A stretch of DNA of 64,000 nt, taken from Actinomycetota bacterium (GTDB taxonomy: Bacteria > Actinomycetota > UBA4738 > HRBIN12). The notes under the pieces are model-generated. The model worked only from the letters and a program-made list of their open reading frames with translations, was not told the DNA's origin and did no database searches. The position numbers and the translations under genes were made by a program. Positions 9,962 through 22,267 of the stretch are shown piece by piece. The first letter of the stretch is position 1. Each line of letters opens with the position of its first letter. The stretch covers positions 611,353 through 675,352 of the forward strand of contig BPGL01000001.1 of NCBI GenBank assembly GCA_026003015.1, given 5' to 3'.

Positions 9962-10054
9962 GGCGGCCCGTAGCCTACCCCGCGGCCCCCGGCGGGAACA
10001 CGCGAACGCGCACCCGGGCGGCGGGCAACCGCGCCGCCGGTAGGCTGTGTCGAC

Positions 10055-13691
<3,637 letters not shown>

Positions 13692-13706
13692 CGCCGGACC
13701 TACGAC

Positions 13707-14024
13707 TCAGTGGAAGCTGTGGCCGCAGGCACAGCTGCCCTGCGCGGCGGGATTGTCGATCGTGAACCCCGTCTGCTCGAGCGTGTCCACGAAGTCGATC
13801 GTCGCCTGGGTCAGGTAGGGGGCGCTCATGCGGTCGATGACGATCCTCACGCCGTGCTGCTCCTGGGTCTGGTCGCGCTCGGACACCTGGTCGTCCAGGT
13901 ACATCGCGTAGCGCAGACCTGCACATCCGCCCGGCTGCACCGCCACGCGCAGGGCGATGTCGTCGCGCCCCTCTTCGGCGAGGAGCTCCTTCACCTTCAC
14001 GGCAGCGGCTTCGGTGAGCTGCAT
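13707..14024 (-). CDS. erpA: Iron-sulfur cluster insertion protein, HesB/IscA (ErpA-like)
   Basis: The product has 105 residues of the A-type carrier family, which passes Fe-S clusters from the SUF scaffold to target enzymes such as LipA or KorB. The three conserved cysteines are in PGGCAGLRY and GSCACGHSF. I chose the ATG that begins MQLTEAAAVKVKELL because it matches the family start; an in-frame upstream ATG would add 22 Arg/Thr-rich residues. A GAGG lies about 8 nt upstream. TAGAAT about 45 nt further up is a fitting -10, giving a short leader of repeated CGAC units. Confidence 0.88.
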   Translation of the reverse strand: MQLTEAAAVKVKELLAEEGRDDIALRVAVQPGGCAGLRYAMYLDDQVSERDQTQEQHGVRIVIDRMSAPYLTQATIDFVDTLEQTGFTIDNPAAQGSCACGHSFH

Positions 14025-14076
14025 CCGGTCCGTCCTCGTTCGTCGCTCGTCGGTCGGTCGTCGCTCTGGTTCGATT

Positions 14077-14559
14077 CTACCGGCCGGCACCGCCGTCGGT
14101 GCGGAGGTCGGCCTCGACGGCCCCCAGGCGTAGGAGCTCTCGGGGATCGACCGGGAACACCGCGTCGGGCGCGCCGGCCGCGGCCCACACGCGGTCGAAG
14201 GCGACGAGGTCCCGATCGATCCAGGTCCGCAGGCGCGTCGGGTGTCCGATCGGCGGCGTGCCCCCGACGGCGTAGCCCGTCGCGGCGCGGGCTTCCTCCG
14301 GGCTCGCGCGGCGCGCCTCCCGCGCCCCAGCGAGGGCCGCGAGCTTGCGGACGTCGACGCGGTTCGCCCCGGAGGTCAGCGCGAGCACGGGGTGCCCGTC
14401 GGCCAGGAACACGAGCGACTTGACGATCTGGGCGACGTCGCAACCGACCGCACGGGCGGCGTCCTCCGCGGTCTTCGTCCCCTGAGGGAACCGGTGCACC
14501 TCGGGCTCGATCCCGAGCGCGCGGGCGGCCCCGACGAACCGCTCCACCGCCCCGCTCAC
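14077..14559 (-). CDS. YbaK/EbsC-family aminoacyl-tRNA deacylase
   Basis: The product has 160 residues. The YbaK fold hydrolyses mischarged aminoacyl-tRNAs in trans. The signatures QIVKSLVFLADG, LALTSGANRVDVRKLA and YAVGGTPPIGHP are all present, including the conserved Lys and the GxxPIGH loop. The GTG start at 14559 overlaps the glycerate kinase stop by GTGA, so it is the second gene of a two-gene operon. The conserved neighbours do not reveal its tRNA substrate. Confidence 0.85.
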   Translation of the reverse strand: MSGAVERFVGAARALGIEPEVHRFPQGTKTAEDAARAVGCDVAQIVKSLVFLADGHPVLALTSGANRVDVRKLAALAGAREARRASPEEARAATGYAVGGTPPIGHPTRLRTWIDRDLVAFDRVWAAAGAPDAVFPVDPRELLRLGAVEADLRTDGGAGR

Positions 14560-15659
14560 GCCCGCACCATCCCCACGGCCTCGACCGCGAGCTCCTCGCC
14601 CACGCGCTCGAGCGCCCCCCGCGGGTCGGAACGCGCGCGGTCGCTTCCCACCCGCTCGACGAGGGAGCGCACCTGCACGCCCGGCAGCGCGACCTCGGCA
14701 CGGCCGCAGACGACCACGGCCGGCACCCCCGCGAGCGCGGCGCGGCCCAGGAGCCGGTGCACGAGCTTGCCCCGAAGGGTCTGGGCGTCCAAGGACCCCT
14801 CTCCGGTGATGACGAGGTCGGCGCGCTCCAGCCGGCCGTCGATCCCGAGGGCGTCCATGACGACCTCGGCGCCCGGCCGCAGGCGCGCTCCGCAGAAGGC
14901 GAGGAGGCCGAAGCCGAGCCCTCCGGCCGCCCCGGCCCCCGGCTCCCCCGCCAGGTCGATCCCCAGGTCGCGATGGACCACCGCCGCGAGGTGGCCGAGG
15001 GCGCGGTCGAGCAGCACCGCGTCCTGGGGACCCGCGCCCTTCTGGGGGCCGTACACCAGGCTCGCCCCCGTCGGGCCGGTGAGCGGGTTGTCCACGTCCA
15101 CGAGCCCGACGATCCGCGTACGGGCCAGGCCAGGGTCGAGCCCGGACAGGTCGATCCTCGCGAGCCCGAGGAGGGCGAGGCCGCCGACGGGCAGGTCGCG
15201 ACCGGCCCCGTCGAGGAACCGCGCGCCGAGCGCCTGGGCCATCCCGACGCCCCCGTCGTTCGTCGCGCTGCCCCCCAAGGCGACGAACAGGCGCTCGGCG
15301 CCGCGCGCGACGAGCTCCCGGATGAGCTCGCCGGCCCCTCGCGAGGTGGTCCGGCGCGGATCCCGTCGGGAGCGGGCGAGCAGGCCGAGACCGAGGACCC
15401 GGGCCGTCTCGACGACGCCGGTCCCGCCCGCCAGCCCGACCTCCACCTCGACCGGGTCCCCGAGCGGGCCGCTGGCCCGCAGGCGCACGCGCTCGGCGGG
15501 AGCGAGCGCCTCCAAGGTTCCCTCGCCGCCGTCGGCGAGGGGCACGACCTCGAGGTCGTCGTCGGGGCGCCGGCGCCGCCATCCGCGGGCGATCGCCTCG
15601 GCCGCCGGCCGCGCGTCGATCGTGCCCTTGAAGCTGTCCGGGGCGATCAGGATCCGCAC
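14556..15659 (-). CDS. Glycerate kinase (GarK/GlxK family)
   Basis: The product has 367 residues. The N-terminus RILIAPDSFKGTIDA, the central ALGGSATNDGGVGMAQALG and the C-terminal ITGEGSLDAQTLRGK are diagnostic of family I glycerate kinases, which make 2- or 3-phosphoglycerate. The GTG start at 15659 gives the standard N-terminus (RILIAPDSFKG). TACCCT lies 7 nt before the GTG, so the mRNA is probably leaderless. The same AT step is part of a forward -10 (see 15667-15676). Confidence 0.9.
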   Translation of the reverse strand: MRILIAPDSFKGTIDARPAAEAIARGWRRRRPDDDLEVVPLADGGEGTLEALAPAERVRLRASGPLGDPVEVEVGLAGGTGVVETARVLGLGLLARSRRDPRRTTSRGAGELIRELVARGAERLFVALGGSATNDGGVGMAQALGARFLDGAGRDLPVGGLALLGLARIDLSGLDPGLARTRIVGLVDVDNPLTGPTGASLVYGPQKGAGPQDAVLLDRALGHLAAVVHRDLGIDLAGEPGAGAAGGLGFGLLAFCGARLRPGAEVVMDALGIDGRLERADLVITGEGSLDAQTLRGKLVHRLLGRAALAGVPAVVVCGRAEVALPGVQVRSLVERVGSDRARSDPRGALERVGEELAVEAVGMVRA

Positions 15660-15666
15660 GACGCCG

Positions 15667-15676
15667 AGGGTACAAT
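15667..15676. promoter_or_regulatory. Divergent promoter with overlapping -10 elements
   Basis: The sequence AGGGTACAAT holds TACAAT on the plus strand (15671-15676) and TACCCT on the minus strand (15667-15672), sharing the central TA. Minus transcription would start at or near the glycerate kinase GTG; plus transcription would give an ~85-nt leader for the MDMPI/DinB gene. Confidence 0.55.
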
Positions 15677-15764
15677 CCCGCTGCGCGCGGCCGCTGCGCG
15701 AGCCCGGCGATCCGGGCGGGCGTGGCGGCGCCGAAGCGCGGCTCCCCGAGGAGGAACAGTCCCG

Positions 15765-16607
15765 ATGGGTGTCGATCGACCGACGATGCTGGGCATCGCC
15801 CAGGCCGAGCGCCAGCGACTGGGACGCATGATCCAGTACGCCGACCCGGCCTCGTGGGAGCGCCCGAGCGCCGCCGCGGGGTGGTGGAACCGCGACGTCA
15901 TGGCGCACCTCGCCGCGGCGGACACCGCGGCGGCCCAGCTCCTCGCGCACGAGCCCGCCCGGGAGCTGGAGGAGTACCGCCGCAAGCTCGGCGACGAGCC
16001 GTTCACGGTCGACGGCTGGAACGCCTGGACGGTGTCCCGGCGCGCCGAGCAGCCGATCCGCGACCTCTGTCGCACGTGGGGCCGAGCCGCCGACGCCCTC
16101 CTGGCCCACGCCGGCCTCCTCGACGACGACGCCTGGCGGACGCGCCGCCTGTCCTGGATCGCGGGACCGATCGCGCCGCGCTACCTCGTGCAGTCGAGGG
16201 TGGTCGAGTGGTTCCTGCACGGGCAGGACATGCGAGCCACGAACGGGGTCGCCGACGGCTGGCAGGTCGGCTGGCAGCACTGGCCGGTGTGGGTGACGAT
16301 CGACCTGGCCGTGCGGATGCTCCCCTGGGCCCTCGGGCAGCGCGGGCTCGACCTGTCGGGGATGAGCGTGCAGATCGACGTCGAGGGACCCGGCGAGGGG
16401 TCGTGGCACTGGGGCCTGGGCGCCGGGGAGGTGCCCCTGCCCGACGACAAGCCCGACGCGCTCATCGTCGGCCGGGCGCCGCAGCTCGCACTCGTCGCCG
16501 GGCAGCGCCTGTCGGTCGACGACGTGCTCGACGCCGGATTCCTCGTCCTGGGCGGCGACGCCGAGCTCGCGGAGCTCGTCTTGCGGACGATCCGCGCCTA
16601 CCCCTGA
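15765..16607 (+). CDS. MDMPI/DinB-superfamily protein (mycothiol-type)
   Basis: The product has 280 residues. The N-terminal four-helix bundle (WWNRDVMAHLAAADTAAAQLLAHE) carries a metal-binding histidine pattern of the DinB/maleylpyruvate isomerase N-terminal family, and the C-terminal domain is SCP2-like. In Actinomycetota such proteins often use mycothiol as cofactor. The ATG at 15765 follows GAGGAGGAA at about 9 nt. The substrate is unknown; isomerase or thiol transferase activity is only a family inference. Confidence 0.75.
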   Translation: MGVDRPTMLGIAQAERQRLGRMIQYADPASWERPSAAAGWWNRDVMAHLAAADTAAAQLLAHEPARELEEYRRKLGDEPFTVDGWNAWTVSRRAEQPIRDLCRTWGRAADALLAHAGLLDDDAWRTRRLSWIAGPIAPRYLVQSRVVEWFLHGQDMRATNGVADGWQVGWQHWPVWVTIDLAVRMLPWALGQRGLDLSGMSVQIDVEGPGEGSWHWGLGAGEVPLPDDKPDALIVGRAPQLALVAGQRLSVDDVLDAGFLVLGGDAELAELVLRTIRAYP

Positions 16608-16616
16608 GGTCCGGTC

Positions 16617-17615
16617 CTAGCCTCCGCGCGAGACCGTCAGGCGCCGGATCCGCCGGCGCACCGCGCCGAACCGGTACTTGTACGCGTAGTCGCCCTTGAG
16701 CAGGTCGAACCCCCGGCAGCCGTCCTCGATCGCGAGGCGGATGTCCTCGGCCACGAGCACCATGCCCGGCGCGAGGTGGGCCCAGGACCGGTCGTAGGCG
16801 GAGTTGTACAGGTACGTCGTCCCGGCGAAGGCGAAGCCGATCGTCCCGGCGACCAGCGACCCCTGCAGCTCGAGGAACGTCAGGCGGAACCGGCCCTCGG
16901 CGCAGAAGGCCTCGCCGAGGCGCCGGAAGAAGATCTCCATCCCCGGCACCATGAAGACGCCCTTGGGCCCTTCGCTTTGGCGGTGGAGCTCGACGAAGCG
17001 GTCGAGCATCGGCCCGAGCGTCCCCTCGTCGGCCGCGACGACGCGGTAGTCGCCGGCCTCGGCCCGGAGCTTGTTCGCCTTGCGGCGGATCTCGTGCCGA
17101 TGCTTCGCCGGCAGCGCCGCGAGGTAGGCGTCCCAGCTTCCGGGCAGCGCCACGTACGGGGCCGCGCCGTTGGGATCGTCGTCCTCCAACACGAGGAGCC
17201 CTCGGGCGCGAGCCCCCTCGCGAAGGAGGCGCAACCAGGCTCGGTCCTCCGGCAGCCCCCGGAGGTCGGCGTGGCGCCAGGCGTCCATCCCGAGCAGCGC
17301 GTCCCACAGCGCCTCGGCCACCGCCTGCGCCCGCTCCGGACGCGCGACCGGGCCCAGGTAGTCCGTGACCTCCGTGCCGCCGAGGAACCGCAGCGTCTCC
17401 CCGATCCGCTCGAAGGCGCAGACGCCGACGGGCTCGCCCTCGCCCTCCTCGACGAACGCGAGCAGCAGGTGGTCGGAGGACTGCCCGAACTCCTCCCAGT
17501 ACAGCTTCAGGTAACCCGGGAGGTGGAAGAACGTCCCCGCGGGGTCCAGGCGCACGAGCGCGCTCCAATCCCGCCGGAGGAAGTCCCGCGGGTCTTCGCT
17601 CAGCCGGACCTTCAC
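16617..17615 (-). CDS. FemAB/BioF2-like GNAT acyltransferase
   Basis: The product has 332 residues with the tandem-GNAT layout of the Acetyltransf_6/FemAB group: an N-terminal half with FFHLPGYLKLYWEEFG and a C-terminal half with KHRHEIRRKANKL, LFAE-type FLELQGSLVAGTIGFAFAG and YAYKYRFG. Family members add amino acids or acyl groups to cell-wall precursors or exopolysaccharides. The GTG start overlaps the stop of the DUF2207 gene as GTGA; a second GTG one codon upstream is equally possible. Its tandem position suggests it is co-expressed with that membrane protein. The substrate is not evident. Confidence 0.75.
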   Translation of the reverse strand: MKVRLSEDPRDFLRRDWSALVRLDPAGTFFHLPGYLKLYWEEFGQSSDHLLLAFVEEGEGEPVGVCAFERIGETLRFLGGTEVTDYLGPVARPERAQAVAEALWDALLGMDAWRHADLRGLPEDRAWLRLLREGARARGLLVLEDDDPNGAAPYVALPGSWDAYLAALPAKHRHEIRRKANKLRAEAGDYRVVAADEGTLGPMLDRFVELHRQSEGPKGVFMVPGMEIFFRRLGEAFCAEGRFRLTFLELQGSLVAGTIGFAFAGTTYLYNSAYDRSWAHLAPGMVLVAEDIRLAIEDGCRGFDLLKGDYAYKYRFGAVRRRIRRLTVSRGG

Positions 17616-19406
17616 CACGATCCGCCGCCGCCGCCGCCTCCGCCGCCCCCCGACGCGCCGCCGCCGCCGAAGCCGGATGCGCCCGAGCCCGAAGGCGTCG
17701 AGGTGAGCGTGCCGGAGGTCGCCACGGTGAACCCCTCCATCGTCGAGGCGAAGCCCCGGTAGTCGAACGGCCGACTGGCCACGTACCAGGAGGTGTCGGG
17801 CTGCCCGGCCCCGAGGGTCTCGAAGGCCTTGGCCCAGCGCTCGGTGCAGCCGAACACGATCGCGTACGGCAGGTACCGCGTGAAGACGCCCGCCTCCTCT
17901 GCCCAGCGCGCCAGGTGGGTCTCGGCCTTCTCGATCACCGTGCGGAACCCGCGGACCCGTCGAAGCATCGCCGTGCCCGCGGCCGTGCGCGCCGGCATCC
18001 GGCCGGCGCCGAGGAACAGCATCAGCGCCGCCACCACGGCCGGCACCCCGAGCAGGGCCAGCCGGGGCCCCACGGCCAGGGCGTAGGTCAGGGCCCCCGC
18101 GCCGAGCACCGCGATCGAGCCGACCGCCCGCCACCGGGTCCGGACGCGGTCGGGACGGCCGCGGAACCATCCCCGACGCACGACGTCTTCGTACAGGGCG
18201 GAGCGCACCGCCTGCAGGTCATCGATGAAGCGGTTCCGAAGCGCCGAGAGCTGCACCTCGTTCCCCGAGGCGAACAGGGCCTCGAGCAGACGTCGCTCGT
18301 AGTCGAGCAGGTCGCGCTCGGGCGCCTCGAGCCGGACGAACCGCCAGTCCGGCTTGCCGAACAACCACGTCTTGGGAACCTCCTCGATCCGTAGGTGACC
18401 GCGGACCGCCAGGTCGATGATCGTCGCGGTGACGTCGAGCGTGTTCACCCGCTCGTCGACGAGGGTCCCGATCTGCCCGGGCCGGAGCCCCTCGGGGGGC
18501 GCGAACTCGACGGGCGCCTCAGCGTCGGCGTCGCCGAGCGGGACCCGCTGCTCGAGCCCGGGCGTCCCGCCCATCGTCTGGTCCACGGGGGACCCCCGGT
18601 ACACGACGTCGCGGCCCTGCGACCACAGCAGGTACCCGACCCCGCCGACGAGCAGGACCCCCAGCCCGACCGCGCCGGCCACCGTGCCCGGCGAGATCCC
18701 GAGCGCCGCGAGCGGGGTCAGGCGTTCCTCCAGGATGGGCCCGACGCGCTCGACGGTCCCCCGCGGGAGGGCGACGACGACCGTGAGCGCCTCGTGGGGC
18801 GTCATCGCCTCCTGGACGAAGGTCGCGGTTCGCCCCCGCACGCGGGCTCGGGCGCACGGCAGGCTCGATCCGACCGGGCCGGCGAAACAGACCGCCTGCA
18901 GGATTGGCGCCGGAGCCTCGACCGTGGCCGTCGCCGCCAGGATCGGTGCGTCCCAGTCCCCTCCGATCGCGTTCCAGTACAGCTCGTCGTGGTCGGCGAA
19001 TCGGTTCAGCGCCCCCTGCACCCGGTAGACGATCTCGTAGGTGTGGGTTCCCGACACGGTGAGGTCGGGATCCCCGATCCGGATCCGCGTCCGTCCATCG
19101 CCGGCGTCCTCCACGACGTAGCCGTCGGGAGCCGTCGACGACGAAACCGAGACGACCTCGAGCGGGGTAGAGACGATCGGAGCGCTCGTCGTAGCGAAGC
19201 CGCGTCGGGACGTCCCGGAAGATCCCGTGCCGCTCGGCGCCGGCCGGGAACTCGTAGACGAGCCGCTCGGTGACGAGCAGATCGCCCGAGGGCTCGATCC
19301 GCAGGGCGACCTCGTAGGCGTGGATCGACTCGAGCGCGAGCGCCGCGGGGGCGGTGGCCAACCCGAGGACGATCCCCACGCCGCAGATCAACACGAGCCG
19401 TCGCAC
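17612..19406 (-). CDS. DUF2207 membrane protein, one frameshift in this assembly
   Basis: The product has about 598 residues: signal peptide (RRLVLICGVGIVLGLATAPAALA), extracytoplasmic DUF2207 beta domain (VALRIEPSGDLLVTERL, GTHTYEIVYRVQGALN), a transmembrane segment (VAGAVGLGVLLVGGVGYLLW), a cytoplasmic winged-helix-like part and two further membrane segments near VRTRWRAVGSIAVLGAGAL. It ends in a long Gly tail. One extra C near 19165 breaks the frame; removing it gives YPLEVVSVSSSTAPDGYVVEDAGDG. The family function is unknown. TAGGCT lies 6 nt before the GTG at 19406, 26 nt after the sufU stop, so it has its own promoter. Confidence 0.8.
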
Positions 19407-19432
19407 GGCCAGAGCCTACCGGCGGCGATGCG

Positions 19433-19882
19433 TCAGTGGATCGAGGTGGCGGTGGCCTCGCCGTCGCCGGCGAGCGACTCCTGCAGGACGTCCCAGGCCA
19501 GCACGGCGCACTTGATCCGGATCGGGTAGCGCACGACGCCCTTGAGGGCGACGAGGTCCCCGAAGCGCTCCTCGGTCGGCTCGACCTCGCCGGCCATCAT
19601 CCCGCGGAACGCCGCCGCGAGGTCGAGGGCCTCCTCGACGGGCCTGCCGGCGACCGCCTCGGTCATCATCGAGGCGCTCGCCTGGCTGATCGAGCACCCC
19701 GCCCCCTGGAACGCGACCTCGCGGAGGGTGCCGTCTTCGACGTTGGCGAGCACGGTGATCTCGTCACCGCACAGGGGGTTGTTCCGCGTGCACGAGACGG
19801 TCGCACGCTCGAGCGGCCGCTTGTTCCGGGGGTTCTTGTAGTGATCGAGGATCACTTCCTTGTAGATGTCGTCCAGCGCCAC
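19433..19882 (-). CDS. sufU: SufU sulfurtransferase/scaffold
   Basis: The product has 149 residues. SufU relays persulfide sulfur from SufS to SufB. The conserved cysteines Cys38 (NPLCGD), Cys63 (GAGCSISQ) and Cys125 (RIKCAVLAW) and the zinc-site Asp40 are all present. The spacing between Cys63 and Cys125 has the insertion that separates SufU from IscU. It is the last gene of the suf operon, 10 bp behind sufS. Confidence 0.92.
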   Translation of the reverse strand: MALDDIYKEVILDHYKNPRNKRPLERATVSCTRNNPLCGDEITVLANVEDGTLREVAFQGAGCSISQASASMMTEAVAGRPVEEALDLAAAFRGMMAGEVEPTEERFGDLVALKGVVRYPIRIKCAVLAWDVLQESLAGDGEATATSIH

Positions 19883-19892
19883 CCGGTCCTCC

Positions 19893-21143
19893 TCACGCGA
19901 AGATCGCCTCGGCCGTGGCCAGGGCCGCGATCAGGGCGTCGATCTCCTGGGTCGTCGTGTAGACGTAGAACGAGGCGCGCGCGGTCGCCGGCGTCCCGTA
20001 CCGTCGCATCACGAGCTGGGCGCAGTGGTGGCCGGCGCGGATGGCGACGCCCTCCTCGTTCAGGATCTGGGCGAGGTCGTGCGGATGCACATCCTTGTAC
20101 CAGAAGCTCACGGCCCCCCCGCGGATCGCGGGATCCGTCGGCCCGTAGATCGTCGCGCCCGCCTCCGCGAGGCGCTCGAGGGCGTAGGCGGTGATCGCCC
20201 GCTCGTGCGCGCGCACCGCGTCCATGCCCAGCTCCTGGAGGTAGGCGACCGCCGCGCCGAGCCCGACCTGCTCGGCGACCTCCATCGTGCCCGCCTCGAA
20301 CCGGTACGGCGGGGACTTGTACGTGGCGTGGTCGTGGAAGACCTCGGAGATCATCTCGCCGCCGCCGAGCATCGGCGCCATCCGCTCGAGCAGCTCCGCC
20401 TTGCCGTAGAGCCCTCCCGAGGAGGTCGGCCCCAACATCTTGTGTCCGCTGAAGGCGAGGAAGTCGACGTCGAGGGCCGCCACGTCGATCGCGTGGTGGG
20501 GCGCGAGCTGCGCGGCGTCGACCACGACCACCGCGCCGACGGCATGGGCGGCCGCGATCAGCTCGGCGAGCGGCGTGATCGTGCCCAAAGCGTTGGACAT
20601 CCCCGTGACCCCCAGGACCTTCGTGCGCTCGGTGAGGAGCGCGTCGAGCCCGGACAGGTCCAGCAGCCCGTCGTCGGTGAGGGGGATGTAGCGCAGTCGG
20701 GCGCCGGTCACCTCAACCGTCATCTGCCACGGCACGATGTTGGAGTGGTGCTCCATCTCGGTGAGCAGGATCTCGTCGCCCTCTCGGAGCACCGTCCTGC
20801 CCCAGCCCTGCGCCACGAGGTTGATCGACTCGGTCGTCCCCCGCGTGAAGACGATCGTCTCGGGCGCCGGAGCGCCGAAGAACCGGGCGAGCCTGGCTCG
20901 TGCATCCTCGTACAGCTCGGTGGCCTCCTCACCGAGGGTGTGGATGCCGCGGTGGGCGTTCGCGTTGTGGCGGGCGTAGAAGTCGGCGACCGCGTCGATC
21001 ACGCGCTGCGGCTTGTGGCTCGTCGCCGCGCTGTCCAGGTAGACGAGCGGGCGACCGTTCACCTCGCGGGCGAGGATCGGGAAGTCGGCGCGCACGCGCT
21101 CCACGTCCAGGGTCTCGGCCGCCGCTCCCTCGGTCACCGCCAT
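19893..21143 (-). CDS. sufS: Cysteine desulfurase SufS
   Basis: The product has 416 residues. It is a class II desulfurase: PLP lysine Lys235 in FSGHKMLGPTSSG, catalytic Cys374 in RAGHHCAQ with the short loop that needs SufU for sulfur release. Also visible are HRGIHTLGEEAT and TRGTTESINLVA. It provides sulfur to the SufBCD scaffold. The ATG at 21143 sits 20 bp behind sufC. Confidence 0.94.
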   Translation of the reverse strand: MAVTEGAAAETLDVERVRADFPILAREVNGRPLVYLDSAATSHKPQRVIDAVADFYARHNANAHRGIHTLGEEATELYEDARARLARFFGAPAPETIVFTRGTTESINLVAQGWGRTVLREGDEILLTEMEHHSNIVPWQMTVEVTGARLRYIPLTDDGLLDLSGLDALLTERTKVLGVTGMSNALGTITPLAELIAAAHAVGAVVVVDAAQLAPHHAIDVAALDVDFLAFSGHKMLGPTSSGGLYGKAELLERMAPMLGGGEMISEVFHDHATYKSPPYRFEAGTMEVAEQVGLGAAVAYLQELGMDAVRAHERAITAYALERLAEAGATIYGPTDPAIRGGAVSFWYKDVHPHDLAQILNEEGVAIRAGHHCAQLVMRRYGTPATARASFYVYTTTQEIDALIAALATAEAIFA

Positions 21144-21163
21144 CTCGGATCGCCTCCCGGACC

Positions 21164-21946
21164 CTACTCCGCCGGCGCGCCGACGGTCTCCTCGAGGCCG
21201 AGCTCCCTGCGGATCCCCTCGTAGCCCTTGGCCTCGAGCTCGTGGGCGAGCTCGGCTCCGCCGTCCTTCACGATACGACCTGCCATCATCACGTGAACGA
21301 AGGTCGGTCGGATGTAGGTGAGGATCCGCTGGTAGTGCGTGATCAGCAGCACCCCGAGGTGGGGGCCGATCAGCCGGTCGATGCCCGTCGCCACCGCGCG
21401 CAGCGAGTCGATGTCCAGGCCGGAGTCGGTCTCGTCCAGGACCGCGATCTTCGGCTCGAGCACCGCGAGCTGGAGGACCTCGACCTTCTTCTTCTCCCCG
21501 CCGCTGAAGCCCTGGTTCACGTAGCGCTGGACGATCTGGTCGTCGATCCCGAGGGCCTCCATCTTCTCCTTCATGTGCTTGCGGAACGCGAGCGCCGAGA
21601 CCTCCTCGCCCTTGACGCTGCGGTAGGCGGTGCGCAGGAAGTTCACGACCGAGACCCCGGGCACCTCGACCGGGTACTGCAGCGCGAGGAACAGACCGCG
21701 TCGTGCCCGCTCATCCGGGGGCAGCCCGGTGATGTCCTCGCCCTCGAACAGCACCGCGCCCTCGGTGACCTCGTAGCCCGGGCGCCCCATGATCACGCTC
21801 GCCAAGGTCGACTTGCCCGACCCGTTCGGGCCCATCACCGCGTGGACCTCGCCCTGACGGACCACGAGGTCGATCCCGCGCAAGATCTCCTTGCCCTCCA
21901 CCGAGGCCCGAAGGCCCCGCACCTCCAGCACGGCCGGCTCGCTCAT
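21164..21946 (-). CDS. sufC: Fe-S assembly ATPase SufC
   Basis: The product has 260 residues, an ABC ATPase with Walker A MGPNGSGKST (39-48), signature GFSGGEKKK and Walker B AVLDETDSGLDID typical of SufC. It drives conformational change of the SufBD scaffold. The ATG at 21946 overlaps the stop of the Rieske gene as ATGA, so translation is coupled. Confidence 0.95.
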   Translation of the reverse strand: MSEPAVLEVRGLRASVEGKEILRGIDLVVRQGEVHAVMGPNGSGKSTLASVIMGRPGYEVTEGAVLFEGEDITGLPPDERARRGLFLALQYPVEVPGVSVVNFLRTAYRSVKGEEVSALAFRKHMKEKMEALGIDDQIVQRYVNQGFSGGEKKKVEVLQLAVLEPKIAVLDETDSGLDIDSLRAVATGIDRLIGPHLGVLLITHYQRILTYIRPTFVHVMMAGRIVKDGGAELAHELEAKGYEGIRRELGLEETVGAPAE

Positions 21947-22266
21947 CCCTCGTTCACCTCGATCAGCACGTCGTCGTCGTCCACCTTCACCTCGAACACC
22001 CGCACCGGCCGCGTTGCCGGCAGCGTGAGCGGGCGGCCCGTGTCGAGGTCGAAGGTCGATCCGTGCTTCGGACACTCGATCGCCCCCTCGTCGAGATCGA
22101 CCTCCCCCTCGTCCAGATAGGCGTGCGCGTGGGAGCACACCGCGTCCACCGCTCGGAACCCTTGCTCGCCGAGGTTCACGATCGCGATCTCGCGATCGTG
22201 AACGCGCACGCGGAGCGCACCCCCCACGGGGACCTCCCCGACCGAACACGCGCGCACGAGCGCCAC
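21943..22266 (-). CDS. Rieske [2Fe-2S] ferredoxin in the suf operon
   Basis: The product has 107 residues, a single Rieske domain of the non-heme-oxygenase ferredoxin type. The ligands are Cys-His in VCSHAHAYL and Cys-His in CPKHGSTF. The GTG at 22266 is 2 nt from the sufD stop and follows GGGAGG. It lies between sufD and sufC, an order also seen in other actinobacterial suf operons. It may feed electrons to cluster assembly or reduce a cluster in transit, but no partner oxygenase is nearby, so this remains inference. Confidence 0.88.
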   Translation of the reverse strand: MALVRACSVGEVPVGGALRVRVHDREIAIVNLGEQGFRAVDAVCSHAHAYLDEGEVDLDEGAIECPKHGSTFDLDTGRPLTLPATRPVRVFEVKVDDDDVLIEVNEG

Positions 22267-22267
22267 C

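Noticed and set aside
9962..10054. Cobalamin riboswitch in front of metH
   Set aside because: The -10 lies 8 nt before the ATG, and no B12-box-like sequence is visible in 93 bp.
17620..17660. Simple repeat of GCCGCC triplets
   Set aside because: It encodes the Gly-rich C-terminus of the DUF2207 protein, which is usual for the family.
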